A DNA stretch of 64,000 nucleotides from Ligilactobacillus ubinensis (GTDB lineage Bacteria > Bacillota > Bacilli > Lactobacillales > Lactobacillaceae), in contig NZ_JAIULA010000013.1 of the NCBI RefSeq assembly GCF_024160875.1, positions 1-64,000 on the forward strand, in the 5' to 3' direction. The position numbers and the translations under genes were made by a program. Below the pieces are notes generated by a model that was given only the letters and a program-made list of their open reading frames with translations, was not told the origin of the DNA and ran no database searches. Positions 38,970 to 47,711 of the stretch are shown one piece after another (positions within the stretch are counted from its first letter, which is position 1; each line of letters opens with the position of its first letter).

Positions 38970-39446
38970 ATGTCACAAGAATATAAACGCATTTTAGTAG
39001 CTGTAGATGGATCCAAAGGAGCGGACATAGCTTTACAAACTGCAGTAGAAGTTGCTAAACGTAACAATACGCACTTGGATATTCTACGTGTTCTTGATTT
39101 GAATTCACTTGAGTATGGCGGTGCAGGGATTGCGCTTGATGGTGAAAAGATTTATGGGATTGAACAAGAAACTGAAAAGTATCTTTTAGATTTACAAGAT
39201 CACTTGATAGATGATGAGAATTTTGAAGAAGCGAACGTTAGCGTGCATTTACGTTTTGGTAATCCTAAAGATGTTATTGTCAATGATTTTCAAGTGGAAT
39301 ATGAAAATGACCTGATTGTGGTTGGATCAACGGGTAAAAATTTGTTCCAACGTATTATTGTAGGCTCTGTGGCATCCTATGTTGTTCGTGCAGCGCATTG
39401 TGATGTTCTAATGGCTAGAACTACAGAAAAAGATTTGAAAGATTAA
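38970..39446 (+). CDS. Universal stress protein, UspA family
   Basis: Cytoplasmic nucleotide-binding stress protein of 158 residues, single domain. The N-terminal KRILVAVDGSKGADIAL and C-terminal VVGSTGKNLFQRIIVGSVASYVV contain the GX2GX9GS ATP-binding pattern, so it is the ATP-binding UspA class. ATG 38970 is preferred to GTG 38961, since AAGGTGA precedes it at the right distance. Monocistronic, ending at a bidirectional terminator. Confidence 0.93.
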   Translation: MSQEYKRILVAVDGSKGADIALQTAVEVAKRNNTHLDILRVLDLNSLEYGGAGIALDGEKIYGIEQETEKYLLDLQDHLIDDENFEEANVSVHLRFGNPKDVIVNDFQVEYENDLIVVGSTGKNLFQRIIVGSVASYVVRAAHCDVLMARTTEKDLKD

Positions 39447-39461
39447 TATCTAATTACTACA

Positions 39462-39523
39462 AAAAAGAATTTAGAAGTTAAAAAGGCTACATAGTCCTAA
39501 TTACTTCTAAATTCTTTTTTTGT
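39462..39523. terminator. Bidirectional terminator
   Basis: AAAAAAGAATTTAGAAGT pairs with ACTTCTAAATTCTTTTTT; loop of about 24 bases. It lies between the convergent usp and amino-acid transporter genes. Confidence 0.85.
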
Positions 39524-39541
39524 GATTATAGATAAGCTGTA

Positions 39542-40993
39542 TTACTTCGATATTTTCTTTTCGATATATTTAGAAAGAAGTGTGAGTGCGGTAATAACGA
39601 TTAAATACATTAACCCAATAATAGCCCACACTCTGAAGCCTTCGAGATTACGCGCGATAATAATTTTACCTGTTTGCGTTAGTTCCAGAATACCGATAAC
39701 TGAAAGAATAGATGTATCTTTTAACGTAATGATAAATTGATTGATGAAAGATGGAATCATAATTTTGATTGCTTGCGGTAAAATAACGCGTCTCATAGAT
39801 TTAGAGTATGGCATTCCCAAACTACGTGCGGCTTCCATCTGACCAATATCCACAGCCTCAATTCCACCTTTAACAAAAGCAGCGGTGTAAGCTCCCTCAT
39901 TAAGAGTTAAAGTAATAATTCCGGCAATGAGAGCAGGAATCTTTATTTCAGTTAAGGCGGGGACACCATTATAGATAAACAAAGCTAAAACTAACAAAGG
40001 CAGGCCACGGAAGATATAGATAACCGTTGTAGATAAGCCCCGTAAAAATTTAAACGGTAAGACACCAAGTATTCCAAAAATAATCCCAAAAATAGTTGCA
40101 AAGAAGATCCCGATGATAGTGAGATACATTGTTTCGCCTAATCCACTGAGCAGAACACTAGCGTTTTGTTTTAGTAATCCTAAGGTTGTATGTTCATTAT
40201 CAGAAGAGTTGTTATCTTGCTTTTGTTTATTAACAGAACTGCTACTTACATACTTATTAACGATTTTTTTATATGTACCATCTTTTTTTAAGGCACGTAG
40301 TCCTTTATTGAACAAGCGCAGTAATTTTTGATTTTCACCCTTCATAACAGCAAAACCATAATAGCCGCCATCAGCAGGTTTGGTAACAATTTTAAGTTTG
40401 GTTCCAGTTTTAACAGCGTACTGTAAAACGGGACTATCATCGAAGCACGCAACTGAGTTTCCAGAAACTACATCGTTATACATATTATCTGAATCATCGA
40501 AAGTAACGGTAGTAAAACCATATTTTTTTTGAATAGATTGAGCATAGGTTGCGGCTGCAGTACCGGTTTTTATAGCGACTTTTTTACCCTTTAAATCTTT
40601 ATAGCTTTTGATATTGCTATTTTTAGCGACAGCCATAACATAACCAGTTTTATAGTAAGGATCGGAAAAATCAAATATTTTTTGGCGTTCGGCTGTAATT
40701 CCCATTCCAGCAATGACACCATCTATTTGTCCAGATTCGAGTGCTTGAACAGCGGCGTTAAAGCCTAATTCTTTGATATTAACTTTAAATCCTTCTCGTT
40801 TAGCAATGGTTTTCATCAAATCAATATCAATTCCAACATACTTATTATTTTTGTTGGCAAATTCAAACGGAGGATAAGTGACATCAGTTCCAATTGTATA
40901 AGTTTTGTCTGCATTAACTTTAGATAATGGCACTACTGTAAAAAATAAAATAGAACTTAAAAGTAATAAGAGACAAAAATAAAATTTCTTCAT
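39542..40993 (-). CDS. Amino acid ABC transporter, fused substrate-binding and permease protein (GlnP-like)
   Basis: Fusion of a secreted amino-acid-binding domain and a membrane permease in one 483-residue chain, as in lactococcal GlnP (which has two binding domains; here there is one). Signal peptide at 1-28 (MKKFYFCLLLLLSSILFF, then VNADKT), SBP_bac_3 domain at about 30-260 (YTIGTDVTYPPFEF, GVIAGMGITAERQKIFDFS), a linker rich in Asn/Ser, then permease helices with the EAA loop EAARSLGMPYSKSMRRVILPQA. The start ATG 40993 follows GAAGGGAAAG. No ATPase gene is adjacent, which is unusual. Confidence 0.9.
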   Translation of the reverse strand: MKKFYFCLLLLLSSILFFTVVPLSKVNADKTYTIGTDVTYPPFEFANKNNKYVGIDIDLMKTIAKREGFKVNIKELGFNAAVQALESGQIDGVIAGMGITAERQKIFDFSDPYYKTGYVMAVAKNSNIKSYKDLKGKKVAIKTGTAAATYAQSIQKKYGFTTVTFDDSDNMYNDVVSGNSVACFDDSPVLQYAVKTGTKLKIVTKPADGGYYGFAVMKGENQKLLRLFNKGLRALKKDGTYKKIVNKYVSSSSVNKQKQDNNSSDNEHTTLGLLKQNASVLLSGLGETMYLTIIGIFFATIFGIIFGILGVLPFKFLRGLSTTVIYIFRGLPLLVLALFIYNGVPALTEIKIPALIAGIITLTLNEGAYTAAFVKGGIEAVDIGQMEAARSLGMPYSKSMRRVILPQAIKIMIPSFINQFIITLKDTSILSVIGILELTQTGKIIIARNLEGFRVWAIIGLMYLIVITALTLLSKYIEKKISK

Positions 40994-41235
40994 AATTAAA
41001 TAACTTTCCCTTCTCTGTGAAAAAAACAATAAACACCTTTTCATAATACCATATTTCTTTAATCTAAGGTTAAAAATAAAGAGAGAACTATAAAAATTAG
41101 CGTGAGAGTTGGACATAATACGGTTAGCCAGAGAACTTTAAAAGCGTAAATTGAATAAGTTGAAATTTTGGTTGCTTAGAGCATGAATTTAGGCATGCTG
41201 GTTGTCTTTTGACGCAAACTATTCGGAGATAAAAA
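40994..41235 (-). other. Leader region of the GlnP-like gene
   Basis: The frame continues upstream of the chosen start without a ribosome binding site. I see no riboswitch or other structured leader. The TetR-gene terminator at 41236-41261 bounds it. Confidence 0.35.
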
Positions 41236-41267
41236 AGGCCTGAGACTTTTAGCTCAGGCCTGGTTTT
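41231..41267. terminator. Terminator after the TetR-type gene
   Basis: AGGCCTGAG at 41236-41244 pairs perfectly with CTCAGGCCT at 41253-41261. The minus strand ends in CTTTTTTAT, so it stops transcripts from 41346-41885. Confidence 0.8.
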
Positions 41268-41345
41268 AAAATTAGAATTAGTGCTTTTTAAATTCTAATA
41301 ATTAGCTGGTGATTTATAATTTTTAGACAAAGAAACAAAAATTAG

Positions 41346-41885
41346 TTAAATAGAAGTGAAAGTTTGGTGACACAAAGATTCAATTATTTTTGTTAATTGA
41401 GCAGGTGATTCTGTTGCTTTACGTTTAATCCAAAGAACAATAATTGCAGATATGGCGGAAAACGTTGCTTCTCTAGCGTAGATAGCTCTGACTAAAGTTT
41501 CTTCATCTTCTAACGGATTATATACAACACTCCGTAATAGTTCAAGGACATGTGTAGTGTGAGCTTTGGTAACTAAAGCGTAGATAAGTTCAAAGTTTAT
41601 TTGGGTATAATAAAGAGCATGCAAGATAGCATCACTAGAGATGAGTTCATTAGATCGAGGTGGATATTTTTGAAAAATTGATTTTAAATCAGTAAAAATA
41701 TTTTCTTCAGTCTGTTCTAGTAAATCGAATTTATCTTTGTAGTTTAAATAAAAAGTTCCTCGGCTAAGATGTGCATTTTGAGCAATATCAGATACGGTTA
41801 TTTTAGCTAGACTTTTTTGATGCAGTAAGTTAGTAAATGAGACTAAGATTCTCTGTTTTGAATCTGTTTTACGAATATTATTCAT
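41346..41885 (-). CDS. TetR/AcrR-family transcriptional regulator
   Basis: Regulator of 179 residues with an N-terminal helix-turn-helix (ITVSDIAQNAHLSRGTFYLNYKDKFDLL, about 29-56) of the type with FYLNYKDK seen in DhaS- and SczA-like proteins, and a helical C-terminal TetR_C domain. It is transcribed divergently from the acyltransferase/ligase genes with 433 bases between, so it is the likely local regulator of that block. The GAGGGGA ribosome binding site lies upstream on the minus strand. Inducer unknown. Confidence 0.85.
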   Translation of the reverse strand: MNNIRKTDSKQRILVSFTNLLHQKSLAKITVSDIAQNAHLSRGTFYLNYKDKFDLLEQTEENIFTDLKSIFQKYPPRSNELISSDAILHALYYTQINFELIYALVTKAHTTHVLELLRSVVYNPLEDEETLVRAIYAREATFSAISAIIVLWIKRKATESPAQLTKIIESLCHQTFTSI

Positions 41886-42167
41886 GTTCCCCTCGCTGGT
41901 AAAAAGTACGGTATTTTTAAGTAATTTTAAGCCTAAAAAAAGAGTAATGCAATCTAATTCTCTTAAAAAAAAATTAATAATTAAATTGACATGTGTTCAA
42001 TTTATAAACCGAGTTTTTGATTAAATTAAACTCATAAGAATCAAAGTATTTCTTAAATCAACAAATGTTCACATATGGAAATTTTGATGATGTCTATATA
42101 TATAAATATTTTAACGTTCGATAAACCTAGGGATAACAAGACATTATAAGCAAGAAAACATGAGTTT

Positions 42168-42182
42168 TAGAAAGCGCTAACT
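42168..42182 (+). promoter_or_regulatory. Candidate catabolite response element (cre)
   Basis: TAGAAAGCGCTAACT matches the CcpA consensus WTGNAANCGNWNNCW except for position 2. It suggests sugar-dependent control of the acyltransferase operon. Confidence 0.4.
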
Positions 42183-42193
42183 ACGAAAGGTAA

Positions 42194-42237
42194 GAATATT
42201 ATATGAATTTACACGGTAAAAATTTCATATAATATTC
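42194..42237. promoter_or_regulatory. Long inverted repeat upstream of the acyltransferase operon
   Basis: GAATATTATATGAATTT (42194-42210) pairs with AAATTTCATATAATATTC (42220-42237) with a single bulged base and a 9-base loop. No T-run follows, so this is more likely an operator or leader hairpin than a terminator. Confidence 0.5.
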
Positions 42238-42318
42238 ATAAAATGCAAGCATAATATTCCTAAAAGACAGATAATATTAAACTTGCAAATTTATAGACAG
42301 TTTAAGGAGTTTTGGATT

Positions 42319-43512
42319 TTGACAAACGCTATACGAAAGAAAAAACGTCCGTATTTATACGAAGTAGATTTGATGCGCTGTATTTTTATTTTTGGTGTTT
42401 TAGCAAACCACACAACCTCGGAATTCACCGCAGGGTTTTCAGCATCATCAAAAGAATATTATTTTCTTTTAGCAACGCATCTAGTATTACATTTTACTCG
42501 AATGGGTTTTATGTTCATTACGGGACTCGTTTTGTTTTTAGGTTATTATAACAAGCCCAAAATTAATTACCCACAATTTTGGTTTAAACGTTATAAAGGT
42601 TCGGGCATTCCTTATCTTTTTTGGAATGGCTTTTTCCTTTTCTTTACAGCTATTGTGGCTGGGGAGACACTAAAGCTTAACACATGGTTTACAGAATGGA
42701 TTTCGGCAGTGATTCACGGGGATCATTTCTATCTATACTACATTTTAGTTACTATGCAACTATATCTTATCTTTCCGATTATGGTTTGGATATATAAGAA
42801 GACAGAAGGACATCATAATCTGGTTTTAACAATCAGTGCTATTATCCAGTTTATATTTTTGATATATACAAAATATATCTTCCCATATATTAGTCATGAT
42901 GGCTGGCCATTTTTACTACGTTCATATGGGATGTTTGTTCTTTCTTACCAATTTTACTTTATGGCAGGAGCATACGTATCTATTCACTATAAAGAAGTAA
43001 CAGAATTTGTAACTAAATGGCATAAACGAATTTACTGGATTACTGCTGGTTTAGCAGTTGGAACATTAGGGCTCTTTTATTACAATTACTATATTTTGAA
43101 ATTGAGTCGTCATTACGTTAATTTGGTACATCAACCTTATTTGATGATTTATGCTAGTTTTATGATTTTGTCAATTATGTCATTGAGTTTACAATACGCA
43201 AAGAAACGAACGCAACCTAAATGGCAAGGCTTTGCAAAAGCAGTGGGGCTTTCTTCGAAACTATCATTTGGAGTTTATCTAACGCAAACGGCTTCACTAG
43301 CTTTATTAGCATATTTAATTGATTTACTAAAGACACAAGTTAATAGCATAGTACTACTACTTTTATTACCGCTAGGATATCTAATTGTCTTAGGTGGGGC
43401 TTGGTTGATATCTTATTTCTGCTATAAAGTTCCACCATTTGGTGTACTAGTAGGCCGACCACAGAAATTACGCAAGAGAAAGGAAAAAGATTATGACAAA
43501 GCTAACGCATGA
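42319..43512 (+). CDS. Membrane acyltransferase (acyltransferase 3 family)
   Basis: Integral membrane O-acyltransferase-like protein, 397 residues, about ten hydrophobic segments. The N-terminal YLYEVDLMRCIFIFGVLANHTT is the family's first helix with the candidate catalytic histidine. GMFVLSYQFYFMAGAYVSIHY and the basic tail after the last helix are also typical. Start is TTG 42319, 10 bases after AAGGAG; the upstream in-frame TTG at 42283 lacks a ribosome binding site. It overlaps the ligase gene by 20 bases. Target (wall polymer, exopolysaccharide or secreted small molecule) is unknown. Confidence 0.8.
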   Translation: MTNAIRKKKRPYLYEVDLMRCIFIFGVLANHTTSEFTAGFSASSKEYYFLLATHLVLHFTRMGFMFITGLVLFLGYYNKPKINYPQFWFKRYKGSGIPYLFWNGFFLFFTAIVAGETLKLNTWFTEWISAVIHGDHFYLYYILVTMQLYLIFPIMVWIYKKTEGHHNLVLTISAIIQFIFLIYTKYIFPYISHDGWPFLLRSYGMFVLSYQFYFMAGAYVSIHYKEVTEFVTKWHKRIYWITAGLAVGTLGLFYYNYYILKLSRHYVNLVHQPYLMIYASFMILSIMSLSLQYAKKRTQPKWQGFAKAVGLSSKLSFGVYLTQTASLALLAYLIDLLKTQVNSIVLLLLLPLGYLIVLGGAWLISYFCYKVPPFGVLVGRPQKLRKRKEKDYDKANA

Positions 43513-45025
43513 TTTACAAGAAAGTTTAATTAAAAACGCAAATCGCCCTTTTTTAAAAGATATTGCTTTGGATCGCTGGTTTACAGGTAACGATGTTGAA
43601 GCTGATATTCAAAAGCTACAGCAAGTTTTCTTACAAACAGGTCTTGGAAGAGATGATATTGTATATATGGCTTTAGCTAACTCAACGGTATATATCCCTT
43701 TGAATCAAGCTTTATGGCGCTTGGGAATAACAGCACATCCGGTTTCAGCAACCACCTCTCCAGCAGAGCTAGTAGCTGATTTTCATGAACATAACTATCC
43801 GGCGATGATTTTTAATGCAGAGATGGCAGAAGCATTTGAAACGGAAGATTTAAACTATGAAAAAATTGAGTTAAAGACTTTCCCGCAAGGGTTGGTTTTC
43901 TTGAGTCGTAAAGATATTGTCAAATCGCAGAAAAAAGAAATAACACCAACAGAAAACACATTTGGGTGGATTTTAAATACTTCAGGGACAACAGGCAAAC
44001 CTAAACAAGTAGGGTTATCGCATGAATATATGCGGATTGCAGCTCAAAATGATTTGGAAAGCCACCGTATGGTTAAAAGTGATACAGTTCTAATTGTGAT
44101 GCCAATGTTTCATATTAACGCCCAAGAATTAATTGTTGTATCAACTTTATTGAGTGGTGGTCGCATTGCAATTGCACCTAAATTTAGTGCTTCACGTTTT
44201 TGGAATTGGGTTATTGAAAATGACGCAACTTGGAGTTCAGTCGTACCTACGATTGTAACTATTCTGTTGAAAAGCAAAACAGCAATGGCAAGTTTTAATC
44301 CTGAACATAAACTACGCTTTGTAAGGTGTGCGTCAGCAATGCTACCTGTCTCGCGTAATAAGGAATTTAGTGAGACTTTTGGGGTGCCGATTCTTGAAGG
44401 TTATGGGATGACAGAAGCATGTAGTCAATGTACATTAAATCCGTTAGATGCAATTAAGGTAGGATCGGTTGGCAAACCGTACAATACAGAGGTTGCAATT
44501 ATAGGTGAAGATGACGAAATAACTACAAAACCTGGAGTTCGTGGAGAGATTGTCATCAGTGGGAACCATGTAATAAAGAGTTATTTGAAACCAAATAAGG
44601 ATTCCTTTAGAGATAAGTGGTTTTTAACTGGTGATTTAGGCTATTTTGATGAAGATGGCTATCTTTGGTTAAATGGGCGAAAGAAATACATCATTAATCA
44701 TGGCGGCGAAAAGGTTAATCCAACACTAGTTGAGGATGTTATTGGCTCATTAGATTTTGTAAAAAATGTGGCAGTTGTTCCACTACCAGATGAGATATAT
44801 GGAGAAGCTGTGACAGCTGCAATTATTTTACAAGATAACAAGAAGCCAACAGCTGATTTAAAACAATATATTATTGATTATGCAGCTGAAAGATTAGCTA
44901 AGTACAGACGACCAACGGAAATCTTTTTCGTAGATAGTTTTCCGCTTAATCCAACAGGTAAGATTATGCGGCCGCAGCTATCGAAAGTGTTGGAAAAAAT
45001 TAAAAATGGGTCAACGATTGCATAG
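43493..45025 (+). CDS. AMP-dependent acyl-CoA synthetase/ligase
   Basis: Adenylate-forming enzyme of 510 residues that would activate a carboxylic acid as acyl-AMP and pass it to CoA or another thiol. All core motifs are intact: NTSGTTGKPK near 162-171, MPMFHINAQ near 203, YGMTEA near 303, TGDLGYFDEDGYLWLNGRKK near 380-400, and PLNPTGKIMRPQ near 488-499 with the catalytic lysine. No carrier-protein domain is fused. AAAGGAAA precedes the ATG, which lies inside the end of the acyltransferase gene, so the products are likely made together. Substrate unknown. Confidence 0.88.
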   Translation: MTKLTHDLQESLIKNANRPFLKDIALDRWFTGNDVEADIQKLQQVFLQTGLGRDDIVYMALANSTVYIPLNQALWRLGITAHPVSATTSPAELVADFHEHNYPAMIFNAEMAEAFETEDLNYEKIELKTFPQGLVFLSRKDIVKSQKKEITPTENTFGWILNTSGTTGKPKQVGLSHEYMRIAAQNDLESHRMVKSDTVLIVMPMFHINAQELIVVSTLLSGGRIAIAPKFSASRFWNWVIENDATWSSVVPTIVTILLKSKTAMASFNPEHKLRFVRCASAMLPVSRNKEFSETFGVPILEGYGMTEACSQCTLNPLDAIKVGSVGKPYNTEVAIIGEDDEITTKPGVRGEIVISGNHVIKSYLKPNKDSFRDKWFLTGDLGYFDEDGYLWLNGRKKYIINHGGEKVNPTLVEDVIGSLDFVKNVAVVPLPDEIYGEAVTAAIILQDNKKPTADLKQYIIDYAAERLAKYRRPTEIFFVDSFPLNPTGKIMRPQLSKVLEKIKNGSTIA

Positions 45026-45067
45026 TAGTATAAGGTGTGTTTCAGATTAAGGAGAGTCGTAGTTACT

Positions 45068-46045
45068 ATGAAAAAGAAAAATTCAGTTAGAAAGATTTTT
45101 ATTTTAGGTTTAGTAGTTTTAGGTGTATTAGTTGCTTTTTTTGGTTGGAAGCAAACACAAGATTCAACATCGAAGTCATTGAAGAAAGTCATAATTGGTT
45201 ACCAAGCTGGTGATGAATTTGATATTTCTAAGACACGTGGCGAATTTGTTAAGAAGATGAAAAAAGCAGGTTATAGCGTCACATTCAAAGAATTTCAAAA
45301 CGGTGCTGCAATGATGCAGGCGTTAGCTAATGGAAATATTGACTATGGTCGAATGGGCGATTCAGCTCCAATAACATCGATTGCTGCAGGTACAAAAGTT
45401 ACCTATGTTGCTGCGGGCGGAACAAAGGCGTTAGGTTCAGGTGTGGTTGTTAAAAAAGATTCAGGAATTAACTCAATTTCAGACTTAAAAGGTAAAACAA
45501 TTGCATATACTAAAGGAACAACGTCACAATATATGATAATTAAAGTTCTTAAGAAGGCAGGCTTAACCACTAGTGATGTAAACTTAGTTAATCTTGATCA
45601 AAGTGCTGCTAGTGTAGCATATGCTAAAGGAAAAGTTGATGCCTGGGCTAACTGGGATCCAGCTATCGCGCAAGCAGAAGTAACAGAAAATTCTAAGTTG
45701 CTTATCAATGGTAATCAATCAAAGGCATATAACCGCAGTGTGATTGTGGCAACGACAAGTTTTGCTAAAAATAACAAGAGTGTTACTAAAGCCATCATTA
45801 AATACTCTAATCAAGATATGCAATGGGCAAATACACACCATAAGAAGTTAATCGCAATGATGGTTAAGAGTCTTAAGTTGAATAAAAAAGTTGTTACAAA
45901 GATGGTCAATCGTCGTACTTATTCTATGCATGCGATGACGAAGGCCAGAGTTGCTGAATTCCAAGAAATTGCAGATGTTTTCTATGAAAACAAGATCATC
46001 AGTAAGAAGGTTTCAGTAGCTAAATATACACAGTATGTGAAATAG
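45068..46045 (+). CDS. ABC importer substrate-binding protein, SsuA/TauA-like
   Basis: Extracellular binding protein of an aliphatic sulfonate/taurine/nitrate-type importer, 325 residues. A signal-anchor helix (about 9-27) lacks a lipobox cysteine, so the protein is either released or held by the uncleaved helix. The mature part has VIIGYQAGDEFDISKTRGEF, NIDYGRMGDSAPI and GKTIAYTKGTTSQYMIIK, and VDAWANWDPAIA near 203, typical of the SsuA/NMT1 fold. GGAGAG lies 13 bases before ATG 45068. It follows the ligase gene by 42 bases. Confidence 0.85.
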   Translation: MKKKNSVRKIFILGLVVLGVLVAFFGWKQTQDSTSKSLKKVIIGYQAGDEFDISKTRGEFVKKMKKAGYSVTFKEFQNGAAMMQALANGNIDYGRMGDSAPITSIAAGTKVTYVAAGGTKALGSGVVVKKDSGINSISDLKGKTIAYTKGTTSQYMIIKVLKKAGLTTSDVNLVNLDQSAASVAYAKGKVDAWANWDPAIAQAEVTENSKLLINGNQSKAYNRSVIVATTSFAKNNKSVTKAIIKYSNQDMQWANTHHKKLIAMMVKSLKLNKKVVTKMVNRRTYSMHAMTKARVAEFQEIADVFYENKIISKKVSVAKYTQYVK

Positions 46046-46058
46046 AGGTATTCATAAA

Positions 46059-46835
46059 ATGGAAGAAACGAAATCTAAAAATAAAATAAACAGTATTTTG
46101 ATGCAGCTCCTTCCGTGGACAATTCCAGTTGCACTAATTATATTATGGCAGATAGCTGTTGATGTAGGTTGGATTACAAGCTCATTTATTCCTTCACCAT
46201 TGAGTGTTTTAGCCAATGGTGTTAGCCTATGGAAAAGTGGAGAGTTACCTAAAAACATTTCAATTAGCTTGTATAGAGCTCTAGTTGGTTTTGCCATTGG
46301 AGGTGGCTTAGGATTTATCTTAGGTTTTCTAAATGGTGTTTCCAAGGTGATGAGAGCATTGTTTGATACTACTATTCAAATGTTACGAAATATTCCTCAC
46401 CTAGCCTTGATTCCGGTTGTGATATTGGTGCTTGGGATTGGAGAAACGGCAAAAATTAGTTTAGTTGCGATTGGTTGTCTATTTCCAATGTACATCAATA
46501 CGTATCACGGGATAACATCGGTTGATCCACATCTTATTGAAATGGGTAAGTCATATGGGTTAAGTAAATATAAACTATTTTCCAAAGTCATTTTTCCAGG
46601 GGCGTTGCCAACGATTCTAATGGGTGTTCGCTATGCTCTTGGGGTGATGTGGACAACACTGATAGTAGCAGAAACAGTTTCTGCTGATTCAGGAATTGGT
46701 TATATGTCGACAAATGCGCAACAATTTATGAATATGAAAACTATTTTCTTATGTATAATTATTTACGCAATTTTAGGAAAGCTTTCTGATTTTATCGCTA
46801 AAACTTTAGAAAATATTTTGCTAGATTGGCGTTAG
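46059..46835 (+). CDS. ABC importer permease, SsuC/TauC-like
   Basis: Membrane permease of 258 residues with about six hydrophobic segments and the BPD_transp_1 EAA loop EMGKSYGLSKYKLFSKVIFPGALPTI near 160-185. It follows the binding protein gene by 13 bases and precedes the ATPase gene by 16. AGAGGTATT provides a weak ribosome binding site. Confidence 0.9.
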   Translation: MEETKSKNKINSILMQLLPWTIPVALIILWQIAVDVGWITSSFIPSPLSVLANGVSLWKSGELPKNISISLYRALVGFAIGGGLGFILGFLNGVSKVMRALFDTTIQMLRNIPHLALIPVVILVLGIGETAKISLVAIGCLFPMYINTYHGITSVDPHLIEMGKSYGLSKYKLFSKVIFPGALPTILMGVRYALGVMWTTLIVAETVSADSGIGYMSTNAQQFMNMKTIFLCIIIYAILGKLSDFIAKTLENILLDWR

Positions 46836-46851
46836 AATAGGAGGCAATAGC

Positions 46852-47574
46852 ATGCAAGAATTAATAACAGTTGAAGATGTTACCAAAAAATATGGTAATA
46901 AAACAGCATTAGGTAATGCAAATCTAAAAATTGAACAAGGTGAATTTGTTGCTTTAGTTGGAATGAGTGGCAGTGGTAAGACAACCCTGTTACGCATGAT
47001 AGCTGGGCTAGAACAGCCAACAAGTGGACAAATCAGACAAGCAGGTCAAGTTGTGGATAGTATTAATACTAATGCACGTGTCATGTTTCAAGATGATCGT
47101 CTGTTACCATGGCTGTCAGTGCGTGAAAATTTAACATTTGGAGAACATTCAAAAAAAGACATTACTGAAGCAGACAGTTTATTGAATCTAGTAGGACTAG
47201 ATGAGTATGCGGATGTATATCCAGAAAAGCTTTCTGGTGGTCAAAAGCAACGTGTGGCTTTAGCGCGAGCATTAATGTCTCATCCAAAGCTTTTATTGCT
47301 AGATGAGCCTTTAGGAGCGCTTGATGCTTTAACACGATTGAATATGCAAGATTTGATTTTACAAATATGTCGGAAACGTAATTTTACCACGCTACTAGTA
47401 ACCCATGACATTAATGAAGCGGTTAGAATGGCTAATCGAATTATTGTTGTTAAAAATTCGATGATTGTGCGTCAAGTAGAAAATCCATATCAAGGACAAG
47501 ATTCAGTTGATGCTGAAGCTAAGCAAACTGGGATAGTCAATGACATACTGCATACAATTTATGAAAAAGATTAA
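46852..47574 (+). CDS. ABC importer ATPase, SsuB/TauB-like
   Basis: Cytoplasmic ATPase of 240 residues powering the SsuABC-like importer. Walker A GMSGSGKTT near 38-46, Q-loop MFQDDRLLPW near 81-90 (the LLPW pattern is typical of nitrate/sulfonate/taurine ATPases), signature LSGGQKQR near 127-134, Walker B LLLLDEPLGALD near 145-156, H-loop VTHDINEA near 184. AGGAGG precedes the ATG. Confidence 0.93.
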   Translation: MQELITVEDVTKKYGNKTALGNANLKIEQGEFVALVGMSGSGKTTLLRMIAGLEQPTSGQIRQAGQVVDSINTNARVMFQDDRLLPWLSVRENLTFGEHSKKDITEADSLLNLVGLDEYADVYPEKLSGGQKQRVALARALMSHPKLLLLDEPLGALDALTRLNMQDLILQICRKRNFTTLLVTHDINEAVRMANRIIVVKNSMIVRQVENPYQGQDSVDAEAKQTGIVNDILHTIYEKD

Positions 47575-47585
47575 TCTTTAATATC

Positions 47586-47643
47586 AACAAAACAACCAAA
47601 AGACCCTATCTATATATAGACAGGGTCTTTTGGTTGTTTTGTT
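47586..47643. terminator. Very strong bidirectional terminator
   Basis: A perfect 22-bp stem (47586-47607 with 47622-47643) with a 14-base loop containing a further ATCT/AGA pairing. It ends both the transporter operon and the aminotransferase gene. Confidence 0.92.
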
Positions 47644-47711
47644 TGGAGTTTCCTGGAGGAAGTTATGTCCTGTCCTCCAAGAACTAAATAGATAAATTAA
47701 GGCTTACTATT

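Larger units (their letters stand above)
41886..42318. other. Regulatory region between the TetR-type and acyltransferase genes
   Basis: Very AT-rich, 433 bases, no coding frame. It contains TTGAC-ATGT-GTTCAA-like half palindromes near 41988-42001, a cre-like site at 42168-42182, and a long inverted repeat at 42194-42237. Confidence 0.5.
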
